From Burkholderiaceae bacterium (lineage in GTDB: Bacteria; Pseudomonadota; Gammaproteobacteria; Burkholderiales; Burkholderiaceae_C), in assembly GCA_031256125.1 (NCBI GenBank), contig JAIRRE010000240.1, positions 1 through 5,969 of the forward strand: a stretch of 5,969 bases of DNA. Reading direction: 5' to 3'. Position 1 is the stretch's first letter; each line of letters starts with the position of its first letter. The translations under genes were made by a program, and so were the position numbers. This document shows positions 1 through 4,948 of the stretch, one piece after another. The notes under the pieces are model-generated. The model saw nothing but the letters and a program-made list of their open reading frames with translations. It was not told the origin of the DNA and did not search any database.

Positions 1-365
1 ACTTGCGGCGCGCTGGCCGGGGGTAATAGCGATGGCTGGGCCGGTTGCGCCGGTACGGTTGCCGAAAGAAAGACGCGAATGACTTTGAGGTGAAACGCCG
101 CGCTGATCCACGCGGCATAGGCAATGACCAGTTCCCGGCAGGCGTAGGTGCCGCCGTTGCGGCCTTTGATGATGGAAAAGGGCGTGATTCCGCCCTTTTC
201 GACTTCGACTGCCAGTTCCTTGATTTGCTCCAAGGCAATGAAGTATTTCGGGCGATGCTTTTGCTCGCCGCCGCTCGCACGGTGAAGATCGTTGAGAGAA
301 AACAGGCCGTCGATTTGACGGATGGAATGCTCGCCAAGGGCGAGCGCGATTTGATGACCAGTCAT
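1..365 (-). CDS. KilA-N domain protein, copy A (3' end beyond the window)
   Basis: This reading frame is open from an ATG at 365 leftwards to the window edge, giving 121 residues with no stop. Residues 8-28 (ALALGEHSIRQIDG...NDLH) and 68-100 (GRNGGTYACRELV, then AAWIS and FHLKVIRVFL) are the two conserved halves of a KilA-N domain, a DNA-binding module common in phage antirepressors and regulators. A Shine-Dalgarno AAAGGAG lies at 379-373 with 7-nt spacing. The first ~100 residues align without gaps to the complete copy at 4050-4742. Residues 8-28 and 68-88 are identical between copies, but residues 29-67 share only about a third of positions. By analogy with the complete copy, roughly 100 C-terminal residues are missing off the edge. 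It is preceded by a C4/CI-type antisense RNA leader, which suggests an antirepressor role (inference). It points against the tail genes. Confidence 0.85.
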   Translation of the reverse strand, partial: MTGHQIALALGEHSIRQIDGLFSLNDLHRASGGEQKHRPKYFIALEQIKELAVEVEKGGITPFSIIKGRNGGTYACRELVIAYAAWISAAFHLKVIRVFLSATVPAQPAQPSLLPPASAPQ

Positions 366-604
366 TGCATGACTCCTTTGCTACGGTTACTAACCGCCGT
401 CCCGCTGTCAAACGGGGTGGGCGGCACCATGCGGGTTGACAGACCGGAACAAAGGAACCGGCGAGCCTTGCGGCTCCCCGCATGAGCCGCCCGTAGAGGA
501 GCGCCATGCTGCGCGCAACCACGAAAAAAGCCGCGTGAACGGGTTTCAGGCGGCTGCGCGCCTTTGTATTCCGGGCTGTCAAACCCGACTCCCGCCTTTT
601 TCAC
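362..604 (-). CDS. Ash-like leader reading frame, copy A (doubtful as a protein)
   Basis: A leader frame ends with TGA at 364-362, overlapping the KilA-N ATG as ATGA. It contains a stretch (EYKGAQPPETRSRGFFRGCA, then QHGAPLRAA) that resembles annotated phage 'Ash family' proteins, which are usually called over P4-type immunity leaders. GTG at 604 is the first start downstream of the proposed promoter; an upstream ATG at 691 would lie before that promoter. The same frame is open in copy B, but there the GTG is GCG and no ATG or GTG start remains near its 5' end. A second leader frame, the Icd-like one, is also open and runs on into the KilA-N gene out of frame to the window edge. Conservation here is explained at least as well by RNA structure, so expression as protein is uncertain. 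Confidence 0.3.
   Translation of the reverse strand: MKKAGVGFDSPEYKGAQPPETRSRGFFRGCAQHGAPLRAAHAGSRKARRFLCSGLSTRMVPPTPFDSGTAVSNRSKGVMQ
401..417 (-). promoter_or_regulatory. seqC-like target hairpin, copy A
   Basis: On the minus strand CCCG and CGGG pair around the 8-nt loop UUUGACAG (412-405). The loop is identical to that of the upstream hairpin at 572-587. It is complementary over 7 nt (UUGACAG) to the CUGUCAA segment of the 74-nt RNA between them. It lies just upstream of the KilA-N ribosome-binding site, matching the position of seqC in the P4 leader (inference by analogy). Confidence 0.6.
419..492 (-). ncRNA. C4/CI-type antisense immunity RNA, copy A
   Basis: On the minus strand, 492 to 419 folds into a closed 74-nt unit. 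The outer stem pairs GGGCGGC (492-486) with GCCGCCC (425-419) and continues as CATGCGGG (484-477) with CCCGCATG (435-428), separated by a U485-G427 pair and one bulged base. Inside are a GAGCC/GGCTC hairpin with a GCAA tetraloop and a CCGG/CCGG hairpin. An unpaired UCUGUCAA (443-436) carries the antisense core. CUGUCAA is complementary to the loops of the hairpins on either side. Phage P4 CI RNA and P1/P7 C4 RNA are similar-sized multibranched RNAs cut from leaders and pair with flanking targets to shut off downstream expression. The downstream KilA-N gene fits a C4-controlled antirepressor. The fold was derived by eye; the exact processed ends are not known. Confidence 0.75.
524..554 (-). terminator. 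Leader intrinsic terminator, copy A
   Basis: On the minus strand GCCGC (554-550) pairs with GCGGC (534-530). A C-C mismatch follows, then UGAA pairs with UUCA around an ACCCG loop, and six U residues follow (529-524). It sits between the first target hairpin and the antisense RNA, the place where P4-type leaders stop early transcription under immunity. Copy B has the same structure with one change, in the loop. Confidence 0.65.
572..587 (-). promoter_or_regulatory. seqA-like target hairpin, copy A
   Basis: On the minus strand CGGG (587-584) pairs with CCCG (575-572), presenting the loop UUUGACAG. Seven loop bases are complementary to CUGUCAA in the 74-nt RNA. It lies upstream of the leader terminator, as seqA does in P4. 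A further hairpin at 609-589 (CTCCCG/CGGGAG, loop GAAAAAG) precedes it. Confidence 0.6.
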
Positions 605-616
605 GGGAGCGGGCGC

Positions 617-622
617 AGTATA
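617..622 (-). promoter_or_regulatory. Candidate -10 box of the KilA-N leader, copy A
   Basis: TATACT on the minus strand would start transcription near 610, directly at the first leader hairpin. The same hexamer is kept in copy B, and sequence similarity ends a few bases upstream of it. No convincing -35 box is seen at 16-18 bp. Confidence 0.4.
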
Positions 623-643
623 GCGCAGACCGGACAGAGCAGC

Positions 644-668
644 ACCCGCCCATCGAGGCGGGTTTTTT
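644..668 (+). terminator. Rightward intrinsic terminator upstream of the Bro-N gene
   Basis: ACCCGCC (644-650) and GGCGGGT (657-663) pair around CATCGA, followed by a T run to 668. The ATG of the Bro-N gene is only 27 nt further on. It could end transcripts from the left or act as an attenuator in the Bro-N mRNA leader. Between 628 and this hairpin nothing else is recognised. Confidence 0.75.
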
Positions 669-694
669 ATTGGCAAAACCATGAAAGGCAAGAA

Positions 695-1210
695 ATGAAG
701 AAATTAACCTTCAACGGCACCGAGTTCAACGTCATTCAGCACACCGGCCAGCCGTACCTGACTTTGCAAGAGGTCGCGCAGGCGCTGTATGCCAAGGACA
801 AAGGGGGTGTCCAAAGTGACACCCCCTTTAATCGCGTGCGCAAGTTGTACCGCCGACATGCCGACGAGTTCCGCGCCGATATGACCGCCTTGGTGAAGAT
901 GCAGACCGTCGGTGGCGTGCAGGAGGTGCGCATCTTCAGCTTGCGCGGCTGCCACCTGCTGGGCATGTTCGCCCGCACCCATGTTGCCAAGGAATTTCGA
1001 GCCTGGGCATTGGATGCGCTGGACGAATACCTCAACGAAGGCAAAGGCTGGCAACAAGAATTCAACCGCGCGTGGCTTCAATACACCAGTGAACGTGCCA
1101 TGGCCAGTCTTTGCGGCAAGGGCTTGCGCCGCTGGCAAGGCAAGCGCGGGCCTTTGTTGAACAAAGCCAACGAGGCAGCCGGGAACGCGCAAATCGTTAT
1201 TCCGCTGTGA
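695..1210 (+). CDS. Bro-N / P22-antirepressor-N-like phage regulatory protein
   Basis: The 171-residue product starts with the layout of phage antirepressor N-terminal domains. A beta-strand start (LTFNGTEFNVIQ, residues 4-15) is followed by GQPYLTLQEVAQAL (18-31) and a basic RKLYRRHADEF segment. Next come an IFSLRGCHLLGMFART stretch and VAKEFRAWALDALDEYL near residue 113. The C-terminal third is basic (GKGLRRWQGKRGP) and ends NAQIVIPL; I do not recognise it as a separate domain. Proteins of this class usually bind DNA or a repressor and modulate prophage regulation, but the target here is unknown. The start has an AAAGG about 7 nt upstream. The gene sits between two rightward terminators and has a perfect 12-bp inverted repeat inside it. 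Bro-N and P22_AR_N domains are related, and I cannot choose between them by eye. Confidence 0.75.
   Translation: MKKLTFNGTEFNVIQHTGQPYLTLQEVAQALYAKDKGGVQSDTPFNRVRKLYRRHADEFRADMTALVKMQTVGGVQEVRIFSLRGCHLLGMFARTHVAKEFRAWALDALDEYLNEGKGWQQEFNRAWLQYTSERAMASLCGKGLRRWQGKRGPLLNKANEAAGNAQIVIPL
800..829 (+). repeat. Perfect 12-bp inverted repeat inside the Bro-N gene
   Basis: AAAGGGGGTGTC (800-811) and GACACCCCCTTT (818-829) are exact reverse complements separated by CAAAGT. It encodes the KGGVQSDTPF segment. It is a strong potential mRNA hairpin within a coding region. Confidence 0.8.
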
Positions 1211-1234
1211 ACTGATCGCTCCTTTCGTGGTTTT

Positions 1235-1257
1235 GCCCGCTTCACGCGGGCTTTTTT
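1235..1257 (+). terminator. Intrinsic terminator after the Bro-N gene
   Basis: GCCCGC (1235-1240) and GCGGGC (1246-1251) pair around TTCAC, followed by six T residues. It ends 6 nt before the ATG of the first tail gene, so there is no room for a promoter between them. Confidence 0.85.
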
Positions 1258-1263
1258 ACGCCC

Positions 1264-2181
1264 ATGCCGACCATTCCCCTTTACCCCGATGTGCCCAATC
1301 AGCCGGGCGTTCCGGCGCTGCCGCGCGATCCCGCGTTGGCAGCCGCTGGCATTGCTCTGGCCGACGAAAGCGCCAATGGCATTGACGCCAACTTCGCCCA
1401 GACAGCCGATGGCGCTGATCTGCCCAGCGATGCGCCGCTGGAGCAGTGGGGCATTTTCGACGCCAGCGGCAATCTGGCCATTGCGCCAGACACCATCGTA
1501 GGCACCGACTTTCGCGCTGAAGTCAAGGTGGCCGACTACCCCATCGAACAAGGGGCGTTTGGCTCATACAACAAAGTGCAAACGCCCTTTGACTTGCGCC
1601 TGACAATGGCCTATTCCAGCAATGCGACCGGGCGCGAAGTGTTTATCAATACGCTCGATACCCTGCTCAAATCGCCCCTGCTGTATACCGCCATTACGCC
1701 CGAAGGCGCATGGGAAAACATCACCATCGAACACTACGACTACCGGCGCGACGCGCGCTCGGGCGTGCAAATGCTCACGGTAGATGTCTGGGCGCGCGAG
1801 GTACGCCTGATCCCCGGCACCAGCTACGCGCAGCAAAGCGGGCTGGATCAAACCCAAAACGGCCAGACCCAACAGACGCTGCAAAGCGCCGGAACAACGC
1901 CGCTGGATCCGGCCAACACGCGCTCGCCGGACGCCTCCAGCTTTAAAAACGGGGGCCGGGTGCAGGCCGCACCGCCCACCCCGGCGCAGGATGCGCAATC
2001 GAACTTTGCCAACGGCTCGCCCAACAATGGCCTGATTGCCTCCCCCGTCAACAGCCCGGCGAGCGCGCTGGCGCTGGCCGATATGCAAAACAACCCGCCC
2101 GCCGCAATGTCGGCGGACAGCCAGGCCGCGTATCAAAACACCATCGGCGTGCTGCACGGCGGCGCGTCGGGGAGCTGGTAA
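1264..2181 (+). CDS. Dit-like phage tail/baseplate protein
   Basis: This 305-residue structural protein resembles the Dit-like family of phage tail proteins, which link the tail tube to the baseplate. It opens with a proline-rich stretch (YPDVPNQPGVPALPR, residues 7-21) typical of this group. The conserved core is VADYPIEQGAFGSYNKVQ (89-106), TPFDLRLTMAYSS, LLYTAITPEGAWENITIEHY (139-158) and the run YDYRRDARSGVQMLTVDVW up to about 176. From about residue 188 the tail is low-complexity, rich in Q, N, A, P and S. It begins a three-gene rightward tail block with the plug-like and hub-like genes. Start choice: ATG 1264 agrees with the family N-terminus, yet no Shine-Dalgarno precedes it, only a terminator T run and ACGCCC. 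Family assignment is by motif recall, not by a search. Confidence 0.75.
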   Translation: MPTIPLYPDVPNQPGVPALPRDPALAAAGIALADESANGIDANFAQTADGADLPSDAPLEQWGIFDASGNLAIAPDTIVGTDFRAEVKVADYPIEQGAFGSYNKVQTPFDLRLTMAYSSNATGREVFINTLDTLLKSPLLYTAITPEGAWENITIEHYDYRRDARSGVQMLTVDVWAREVRLIPGTSYAQQSGLDQTQNGQTQQTLQSAGTTPLDPANTRSPDASSFKNGGRVQAAPPTPAQDAQSNFANGSPNNGLIASPVNSPASALALADMQNNPPAAMSADSQAAYQNTIGVLHGGASGSW

Positions 2182-2185
2182 ACCC

Positions 2186-2500
2186 ATGCAGCAGCAAACT
2201 TTCCAGATTTACGTCATCGCGCTTCAGGCGGTACCGGCGCAAACGCTGCGCGTGGCCCTGGGCGCGCAGAACTGCGTCATCAACGTGGCGCAAAAGGGCG
2301 CGGACGTGTTCCTCGACCTATATGTGGGCAACACCCCCATCGTGCTGGGCAGGCTGTGCCGAGACCGCGTAACGCTCACGCCCGAGCGCTACACGGGCTT
2401 TATCGGAGACCTGTTTTTCAAGGACACGCAGGGCGCCACTGAGCCGGACTACAACGGCTTTGGCGCGCGCTACACGCTCAATTACATGGTTCCCGCATGA
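2186..2500 (+). CDS. Small baseplate plug-like protein
   Basis: This protein of 104 residues starts MQQQTFQIYVIALQAVPAQT. It continues with LRVALGAQNCVINVAQKG and VFLDLYVGNTPIVLGRLCRDRV, and ends in FIGDLFFKDTQGATEPDYNG and a GARYTLNYMVPA tail. Size, beta-rich pattern and position between a Dit-like and a hub-like gene fit the small baseplate plug family, of which cyanophage Pam3 gp18 is an example. That is recognition of a pattern, not a measured match. ATG 2186 follows the previous stop by 4 nt, with GGGGAG about 11 nt upstream, and is preferred over an in-frame ATG at 2036 inside the previous gene. The stop overlaps the next start as ATGA, suggesting translational coupling. The product would act in the virion baseplate. 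Confidence 0.65.
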   Translation: MQQQTFQIYVIALQAVPAQTLRVALGAQNCVINVAQKGADVFLDLYVGNTPIVLGRLCRDRVTLTPERYTGFIGDLFFKDTQGATEPDYNGFGARYTLNYMVPA

Positions 2501-3399
2501 CCGCCAACACCCTTCCGAGTCAAAAAATCGACCTGCAAATCACCCTCAAAGAAGGCACTTTTGGCGAAACAGGAACCAACACTGTCTATCTGTCTGGCCT
2601 GCGCGTGAGCGCCGATATAGCCAAGGCAGGCGGCATCTCGCTCAACGAATCGCTCATCCGCATCTGGGGCCTGACGCCTTCGATGATGAACGAGCTGTCC
2701 ACCATGGGCCTGATAGTGGGCACGCAGGGCCGCAGCACGCTCATCCTGTACGCGTATGCCGAAAACGGCGTCAAGAGCATCGCCTTCTCCGGGGACGTGT
2801 TCGAGTCCTGGGCCGAATACCAGGGCGCGCCGGTGGTGACCATGAACCTCAAAGCGCAGAGCGGCCAAATCGCCAACATAAAACCCACGGCGGCGATCAG
2901 CTACAAGGGCGCGGTGGACGTGGCCGACATCATGGCGCAACTGGCCGCCAGCATGGGGCTTAAGTTCGAGCGCAACGGCGTGAGCGTGATGCTCACCAAC
3001 CCCAACTTACCCGGCACCGACCGCCAAAAAGCCGTTGCCGCCGCCGATGCCGCCCGCATCAATTGCCTGATAGACGACGACGTGCTGGCCATCTGGCCCA
3101 AAAATGGCGCACGCCAGCAGCAGCCGGGCGACATCATCACGCTGTCGGCGGACACCGGCCTGGTGGGCTACCCGGCCTACAACGCAATGGGCATCGCGGT
3201 CAAATGCCTGTACAACCCGGCGATACGGTTTGGCACTTACATCAAGGTGCAAAGCGCGCTGCCGCAAGCCAACAAGACCTGGTACGTGTACCAACTGGCG
3301 CACAACCTGGAGAGCGAACTTCCCGGCGGCCAGTGGTTCAGTTCTTTGTTGCTCACGGAGGGGCCAAGCGGCTATAACGATCAGGCTGCGGCCAGCTAA
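2497..3399 (+). CDS. Baseplate hub-like protein
   Basis: This 300-residue protein resembles phage baseplate hub subunits (gp27/gp44-like fold family). The N-terminal half has a beta-rich domain with LRVSADIAKAGG (residues 35-46), SLIRIWGLTPSMMNELSTMG and VKSIAFSGDVFESWAEYQ (92-109). A small middle domain follows, with VADIMAQLAASMGLKFERNG (142-161), and then the C-terminal signature GLVGYPAYNAMGIAVKCLYN (221-240). The protein ends with IKVQSALP and a YQLAHNLESELPGGQWFSSL stretch, a hallmark of these hubs. No catalytic site is seen. It shares ATGA with the plug-like gene and lacks its own clear Shine-Dalgarno. A spike or puncturing-device gene would normally follow, but the tail block stops here and a toxin-antitoxin pair begins. 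The hub subfamily was not resolved. Confidence 0.75.
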   Translation: MTANTLPSQKIDLQITLKEGTFGETGTNTVYLSGLRVSADIAKAGGISLNESLIRIWGLTPSMMNELSTMGLIVGTQGRSTLILYAYAENGVKSIAFSGDVFESWAEYQGAPVVTMNLKAQSGQIANIKPTAAISYKGAVDVADIMAQLAASMGLKFERNGVSVMLTNPNLPGTDRQKAVAAADAARINCLIDDDVLAIWPKNGARQQQPGDIITLSADTGLVGYPAYNAMGIAVKCLYNPAIRFGTYIKVQSALPQANKTWYVYQLAHNLESELPGGQWFSSLLLTEGPSGYNDQAAAS

Positions 3400-3412
3400 C
3401 AGAGTTCATGAT

Positions 3413-3441
3413 TTGACAATCGGTATCCAAACGAATACCAT
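3413..3441 (+). promoter_or_regulatory. Promoter with overlapping operator-like palindrome for the HigBA-like pair
   Basis: A consensus -35 TTGACA (3413-3418) is followed after 17 bp by TACCAT (3436-3441). An inverted repeat GGTAT-8nt-ATACC (3422-3439) covers the spacer and overlaps the -10, a plausible binding site for the HTH antitoxin. The predicted start of transcription is about 3448, at the GTG start of the toxin, so the mRNA may be leaderless. Confidence 0.5.
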
Positions 3442-3448
3442 CCCCCTT

Positions 3449-3742
3449 GTGCATTACCAGATTGAACAGACAGACGCCTTTCTCCAGTGGCGCGACACGC
3501 TGCGCAACCCCGTTGCCAAAGCCGCTATCGCCCGACGTATTCAACGTATGGCGCAAGGAAATATGGGTGATGTCAAGTCTGTTGGCGATGGTGTTTCGGA
3601 GGCCAGGGTGGACGTGGGCGCTGGATACCGGCTTTACTTCACCACGCGGGATCGAACGGTGATTTTTTTGCTCTGCGGCGGCAGCAAGTCCACGCAAGAG
3701 GCCGACATCAAGACGGCCCGCAAACTGGCCCAGGAGGTTTGA
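3449..3742 (+). CDS. RelE/HigB-type toxin (addiction module killer protein)
   Basis: This 97-residue protein matches the 'addiction module killer protein' subgroup of the RelE/ParE toxin superfamily. These toxins are usually ribosome-dependent mRNA interferases. Visible family marks are EQTDAFLQWRDTLRNPVAKA (residues 6-25), ARRIQRMAQGNMGDVKSVGD (28-47), GVSEARVDVGAGYRLYF, and FLLCGGSKSTQEADIKTARK ahead of LAQEV. Length fits the family norm of about 95-100. GTG 3449 is chosen because VHYQIEQTDAF lines up with the usual N-terminus; no ATG is available in frame nearby. The frame extends upstream over the hub gene, but that is a shadow. The antitoxin begins 3 nt after its stop. It lacks a Shine-Dalgarno, consistent with a leaderless transcript. 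Confidence 0.85.
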   Translation: MHYQIEQTDAFLQWRDTLRNPVAKAAIARRIQRMAQGNMGDVKSVGDGVSEARVDVGAGYRLYFTTRDRTVIFLLCGGSKSTQEADIKTARKLAQEV

Positions 3743-3745
3743 ATC

Positions 3746-4021
3746 ATGTCCATCAAGACAACGCCCTTTGACATTGTGGAGTGGCTCGATAGCGATGAGA
3801 CCATTCAAGAATATTTCCGGCAGGTCATGCAGGACGGCGATGCCAGCGAAATAACCGCCGCGCTGGGGCATATCGCCCGTGCGCGCGGCATGGCGCAGGT
3901 TGCCAAGGATGCGGGATTGGGTGGCAAAAGCCTTTACAAGGCGCTGTCGGCGAACGCCCAGCCGCGCTTTGACACGATCCTGAAAGTGACTCGCGCGCTG
4001 GGGTTGGAGTTGACCGTTTGA
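3746..4021 (+). CDS. HTH antitoxin partner (addiction module antidote protein)
   Basis: This 91-residue protein is typical of the 'addiction module antidote' family paired with killer-protein toxins. It has an N-terminal FDIVEWLDSDETIQEYF stretch (residues 8-24) and a helical AALGHIARARGMAQVAKDAG (39-58). The HTH-like GGKSLYKALSANAQPRFDTI (59-78) is followed by LKVTRALGLELTV. It should neutralise the toxin by binding it and repress the shared promoter. A strong AGGAGG (3732-3737) lies 8 nt before the ATG, inside the toxin's last codons. That contrasts with the toxin's own poor start and would favour antitoxin synthesis. Its stop converges on the KilA-N gene 28 bp away. Confidence 0.87.
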   Translation: MSIKTTPFDIVEWLDSDETIQEYFRQVMQDGDASEITAALGHIARARGMAQVAKDAGLGGKSLYKALSANAQPRFDTILKVTRALGLELTV

Positions 4022-4052
4022 TCGCCGCGCGGCGGCTGCGCCAGCTCGATCA
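4019..4052. other. Inverted repeat at convergent gene ends
   Basis: TGATCG (4019-4024) and CGATCA (4047-4052) are reverse complements, each containing the stop codon of one converging gene. A perfect 12-bp palindrome CGCCGCGCGGCG lies at 4023-4034. There is no T run on either side, so it is not a typical intrinsic terminator. It may still hinder converging transcription. Confidence 0.35.
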
Positions 4053-4742
4053 GGCTGCTGCCCCTTCGATGCGCTGAATCAGCTTCTGATTACAGGCGGC
4101 GGCAATGGCGGCTAGTTCCTTGTTGGTGGGTAACAGCCCGCCCGGCTCCATCAATCGGCGCGGCAAATCGGCCAGCGACACCACCATCGCGTCATCGTTC
4201 ATGCGCCGAACGTAGGGCACGGCTCCGGCTTGCGGGTCGTGGGCAAATGCCAGAATCCAGCGCCCGTATTTCCAGCCATCATCACCGTCCAGTATGGAGT
4301 TGAATATCTGCCCGTACAGGTCGGCGGCAACTTGGCTGGCCGCTTTGGATGCGGCTTTGATGCGGTCTGGATCGAAGGGGGCAGATACGGTCGCGGGGTC
4401 AGGCGCGGTCAATAGCGATGGCTGCGCCGGGGCGTTGGCCGCCAAAAACACCCGAATGACCTTCAGGTGAAACGCCGGGCTGATCCACGCGGCATACGCT
4501 ATGACCAGCTCGCGGCAGGCGTAGGTTCCGCCGTTGCGACCACGAGCTGTAGAAATTGCTGAGATTCCAGCATTTTCGATTTCTTCCACCAACGCCCGTG
4601 TATTGTCGGTGTTTAGAAAATTCCCAGGACGCTGACCAGGATTACTACCGCTGGCTGCGTGTAGGTCGTTGAGGGAAAACAGGCCGTCGATTTGACGAAT
4701 GGAATGCTCGCCAAGGGCGAGTGCGGGCAGATGACCAGTCAT
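4050..4742 (-). CDS. KilA-N domain protein, copy B (putative antirepressor)
   Basis: The complete product has 230 residues. The KilA-N domain spans about 8-100, with ALALGEHSIRQIDG, LFSLNDLHAASG, GRNGGTYACRELVIAYAAW (68-86) and FHLKVIRVFLAAN. A proline/alanine linker (104-122) leads to a helical C-terminal domain with FDPDRIKAASKAASQVAADL (123-142), LDGDDGWKYGRW and NKELAAIAAACNQKLIQRIE. KilA-N is a phage DNA-binding domain often found in antirepressors and in lytic-switch proteins. The gene has a good AAAGGAG (4756-4750) 7 nt before ATG 4742 and lies behind a C4/CI-type antisense RNA leader, the arrangement of P1 ant. Antirepressor function is therefore inferred from domain plus context. It is convergent with the upstream TA pair and divergent from brnT. 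Residues 29-67 differ strongly from copy A. Confidence 0.87.
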   Translation of the reverse strand: MTGHLPALALGEHSIRQIDGLFSLNDLHAASGSNPGQRPGNFLNTDNTRALVEEIENAGISAISTARGRNGGTYACRELVIAYAAWISPAFHLKVIRVFLAANAPAQPSLLTAPDPATVSAPFDPDRIKAASKAASQVAADLYGQIFNSILDGDDGWKYGRWILAFAHDPQAGAVPYVRRMNDDAMVVSLADLPRRLMEPGGLLPTNKELAAIAAACNQKLIQRIEGAAA

Positions 4743-4884
4743 TGCATGACTCCTTTGCTACGGTTACCAACCGCCGTCCCGACGCCAATCGGGGTGGGCA
4801 GCGCCATGCGGGTTGGCGTACCGGAACAAAGGAACCGGCGAGCCTTGCGGCTCCCCGCATGGGCCGCCCGTAGAGGAGCGCCAT
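4645..4884 (-). CDS. Icd-like leader reading frame, copy B (doubtful)
   Basis: An ATG-started frame of 79 residues overlaps the antisense RNA and runs about 98 nt into the KilA-N gene in another frame. It contains the stretch GAARLAGSFVPVRQPAWRCP, which resembles phage 'Icd-like' proteins. In P1 a small icd frame likewise overlaps the start of ant and its translation is coupled to ant. A TTG at 4959 inside the seqA-like loop would extend it to 104 residues. No Shine-Dalgarno is seen at either start. The corresponding frame in copy A is also open, through to the window edge. It may be an incidental frame over a conserved RNA. Confidence 0.35.
   Translation of the reverse strand: MALLYGRPMRGAARLAGSFVPVRQPAWRCPPRLASGRRLVTVAKESCNDWSSARTRPWRAFHSSNRRPVFPQRPTRSQR
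4778..4794 (-). promoter_or_regulatory. seqC-like target hairpin, copy B
   Basis: On the minus strand CCCG and CGGG pair around the loop AUUGGCGU. The stem is the same as in copy A, but four loop bases have changed. It is complementary over 7 nt (UUGGCGU) to ACGCCAA in the copy B antisense RNA. Confidence 0.6.
4796..4869 (-). ncRNA. C4/CI-type antisense immunity RNA, copy B
   Basis: This is the same 74-nt fold as copy A. GGGCGGC (4869-4863) pairs with GCUGCCC (4802-4796), continued by CATGCGGG with CCCGCATG, and the same two inner hairpins are kept. The antisense segment is UACGCCAA instead of UCUGUCAA. Compared with copy A, one outer pair changes from G-C to G-U, one from U-G to C-G, and one change falls on the bulged base, so the fold is retained. 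Its core ACGCCAA pairs over 7 nt with the loops of its own seqA- and seqC-like hairpins. It is expected to silence the copy B KilA-N gene by promoting early termination or blocking translation, as P4 CI and P1 C4 RNAs do. No expression evidence is available from sequence. Confidence 0.75.
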
Positions 4885-4900
4885 GCTGCGCGCAACCACG

Positions 4901-4931
4901 AAAAAAGCCGCGTGAACGGATTTCAGGCGGC
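4901..4931 (-). terminator. Leader intrinsic terminator, copy B
   Basis: GCCGC (4931-4927) pairs with GCGGC (4911-4907), with an inner UGAA/UUCA helix and an AUCCG loop, followed by six U residues (4906-4901) on the minus strand. It lies between the seqA-like hairpin and the antisense RNA. Confidence 0.65.
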
Positions 4932-4948
4932 TGCGCGCCTTTGTATTC

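Larger units (their letters stand above)
25..628. repeat. Direct repeat copy A: KilA-N 5' half plus antisense-RNA leader
   Basis: This block recurs in the same orientation at 4411-5005. From 366 to 628 the match is gapless (offset 4377) with 20 substitutions in 263 nt. Similarity continues into the KilA-N gene, is lost across roughly 166-276, and returns towards the left edge. Similarity ends on the right just after the shared segment agtatagcgcag. Confidence 0.85.

Noticed and set aside
45..485. Rightward open frame of 146 codons over the copy A KilA-N gene and leader
   Set aside because: The opposite strand encodes a clear KilA-N domain with a good ribosome site; this frame has no recognisable features.
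545..554. TTCAGGCGGC, resembling a Neisseriaceae DNA uptake sequence (GCCGTCTGAA) on the other strand
   Set aside because: It has a mismatch, occurs only in the two leader copies, and is fully explained as one arm of the leader terminator.
366..628. CRISPR-like repeats (three copies of a short GTCAA-type motif)
   Set aside because: The motif occurs in both orientations within defined RNA hairpins and lacks regular spacers; antisense RNA pairing explains it.
704..1192. Leftward open frame of 162 codons opposite the Bro-N gene
   Set aside because: Shadow frame; the rightward protein has recognisable domain motifs and a start signal.
1564..2187. Leftward open frame of 207 codons opposite the Dit-like gene
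   Set aside because: Low-complexity R/G/A-rich translation typical of antisense frames in GC-rich DNA.
3104..3448. Upstream extension of the toxin frame back into the hub gene
   Set aside because: The translated extension is R/T/S-rich noise overlapping a conserved hub C-terminus; family length fits a start at GTG 3449.
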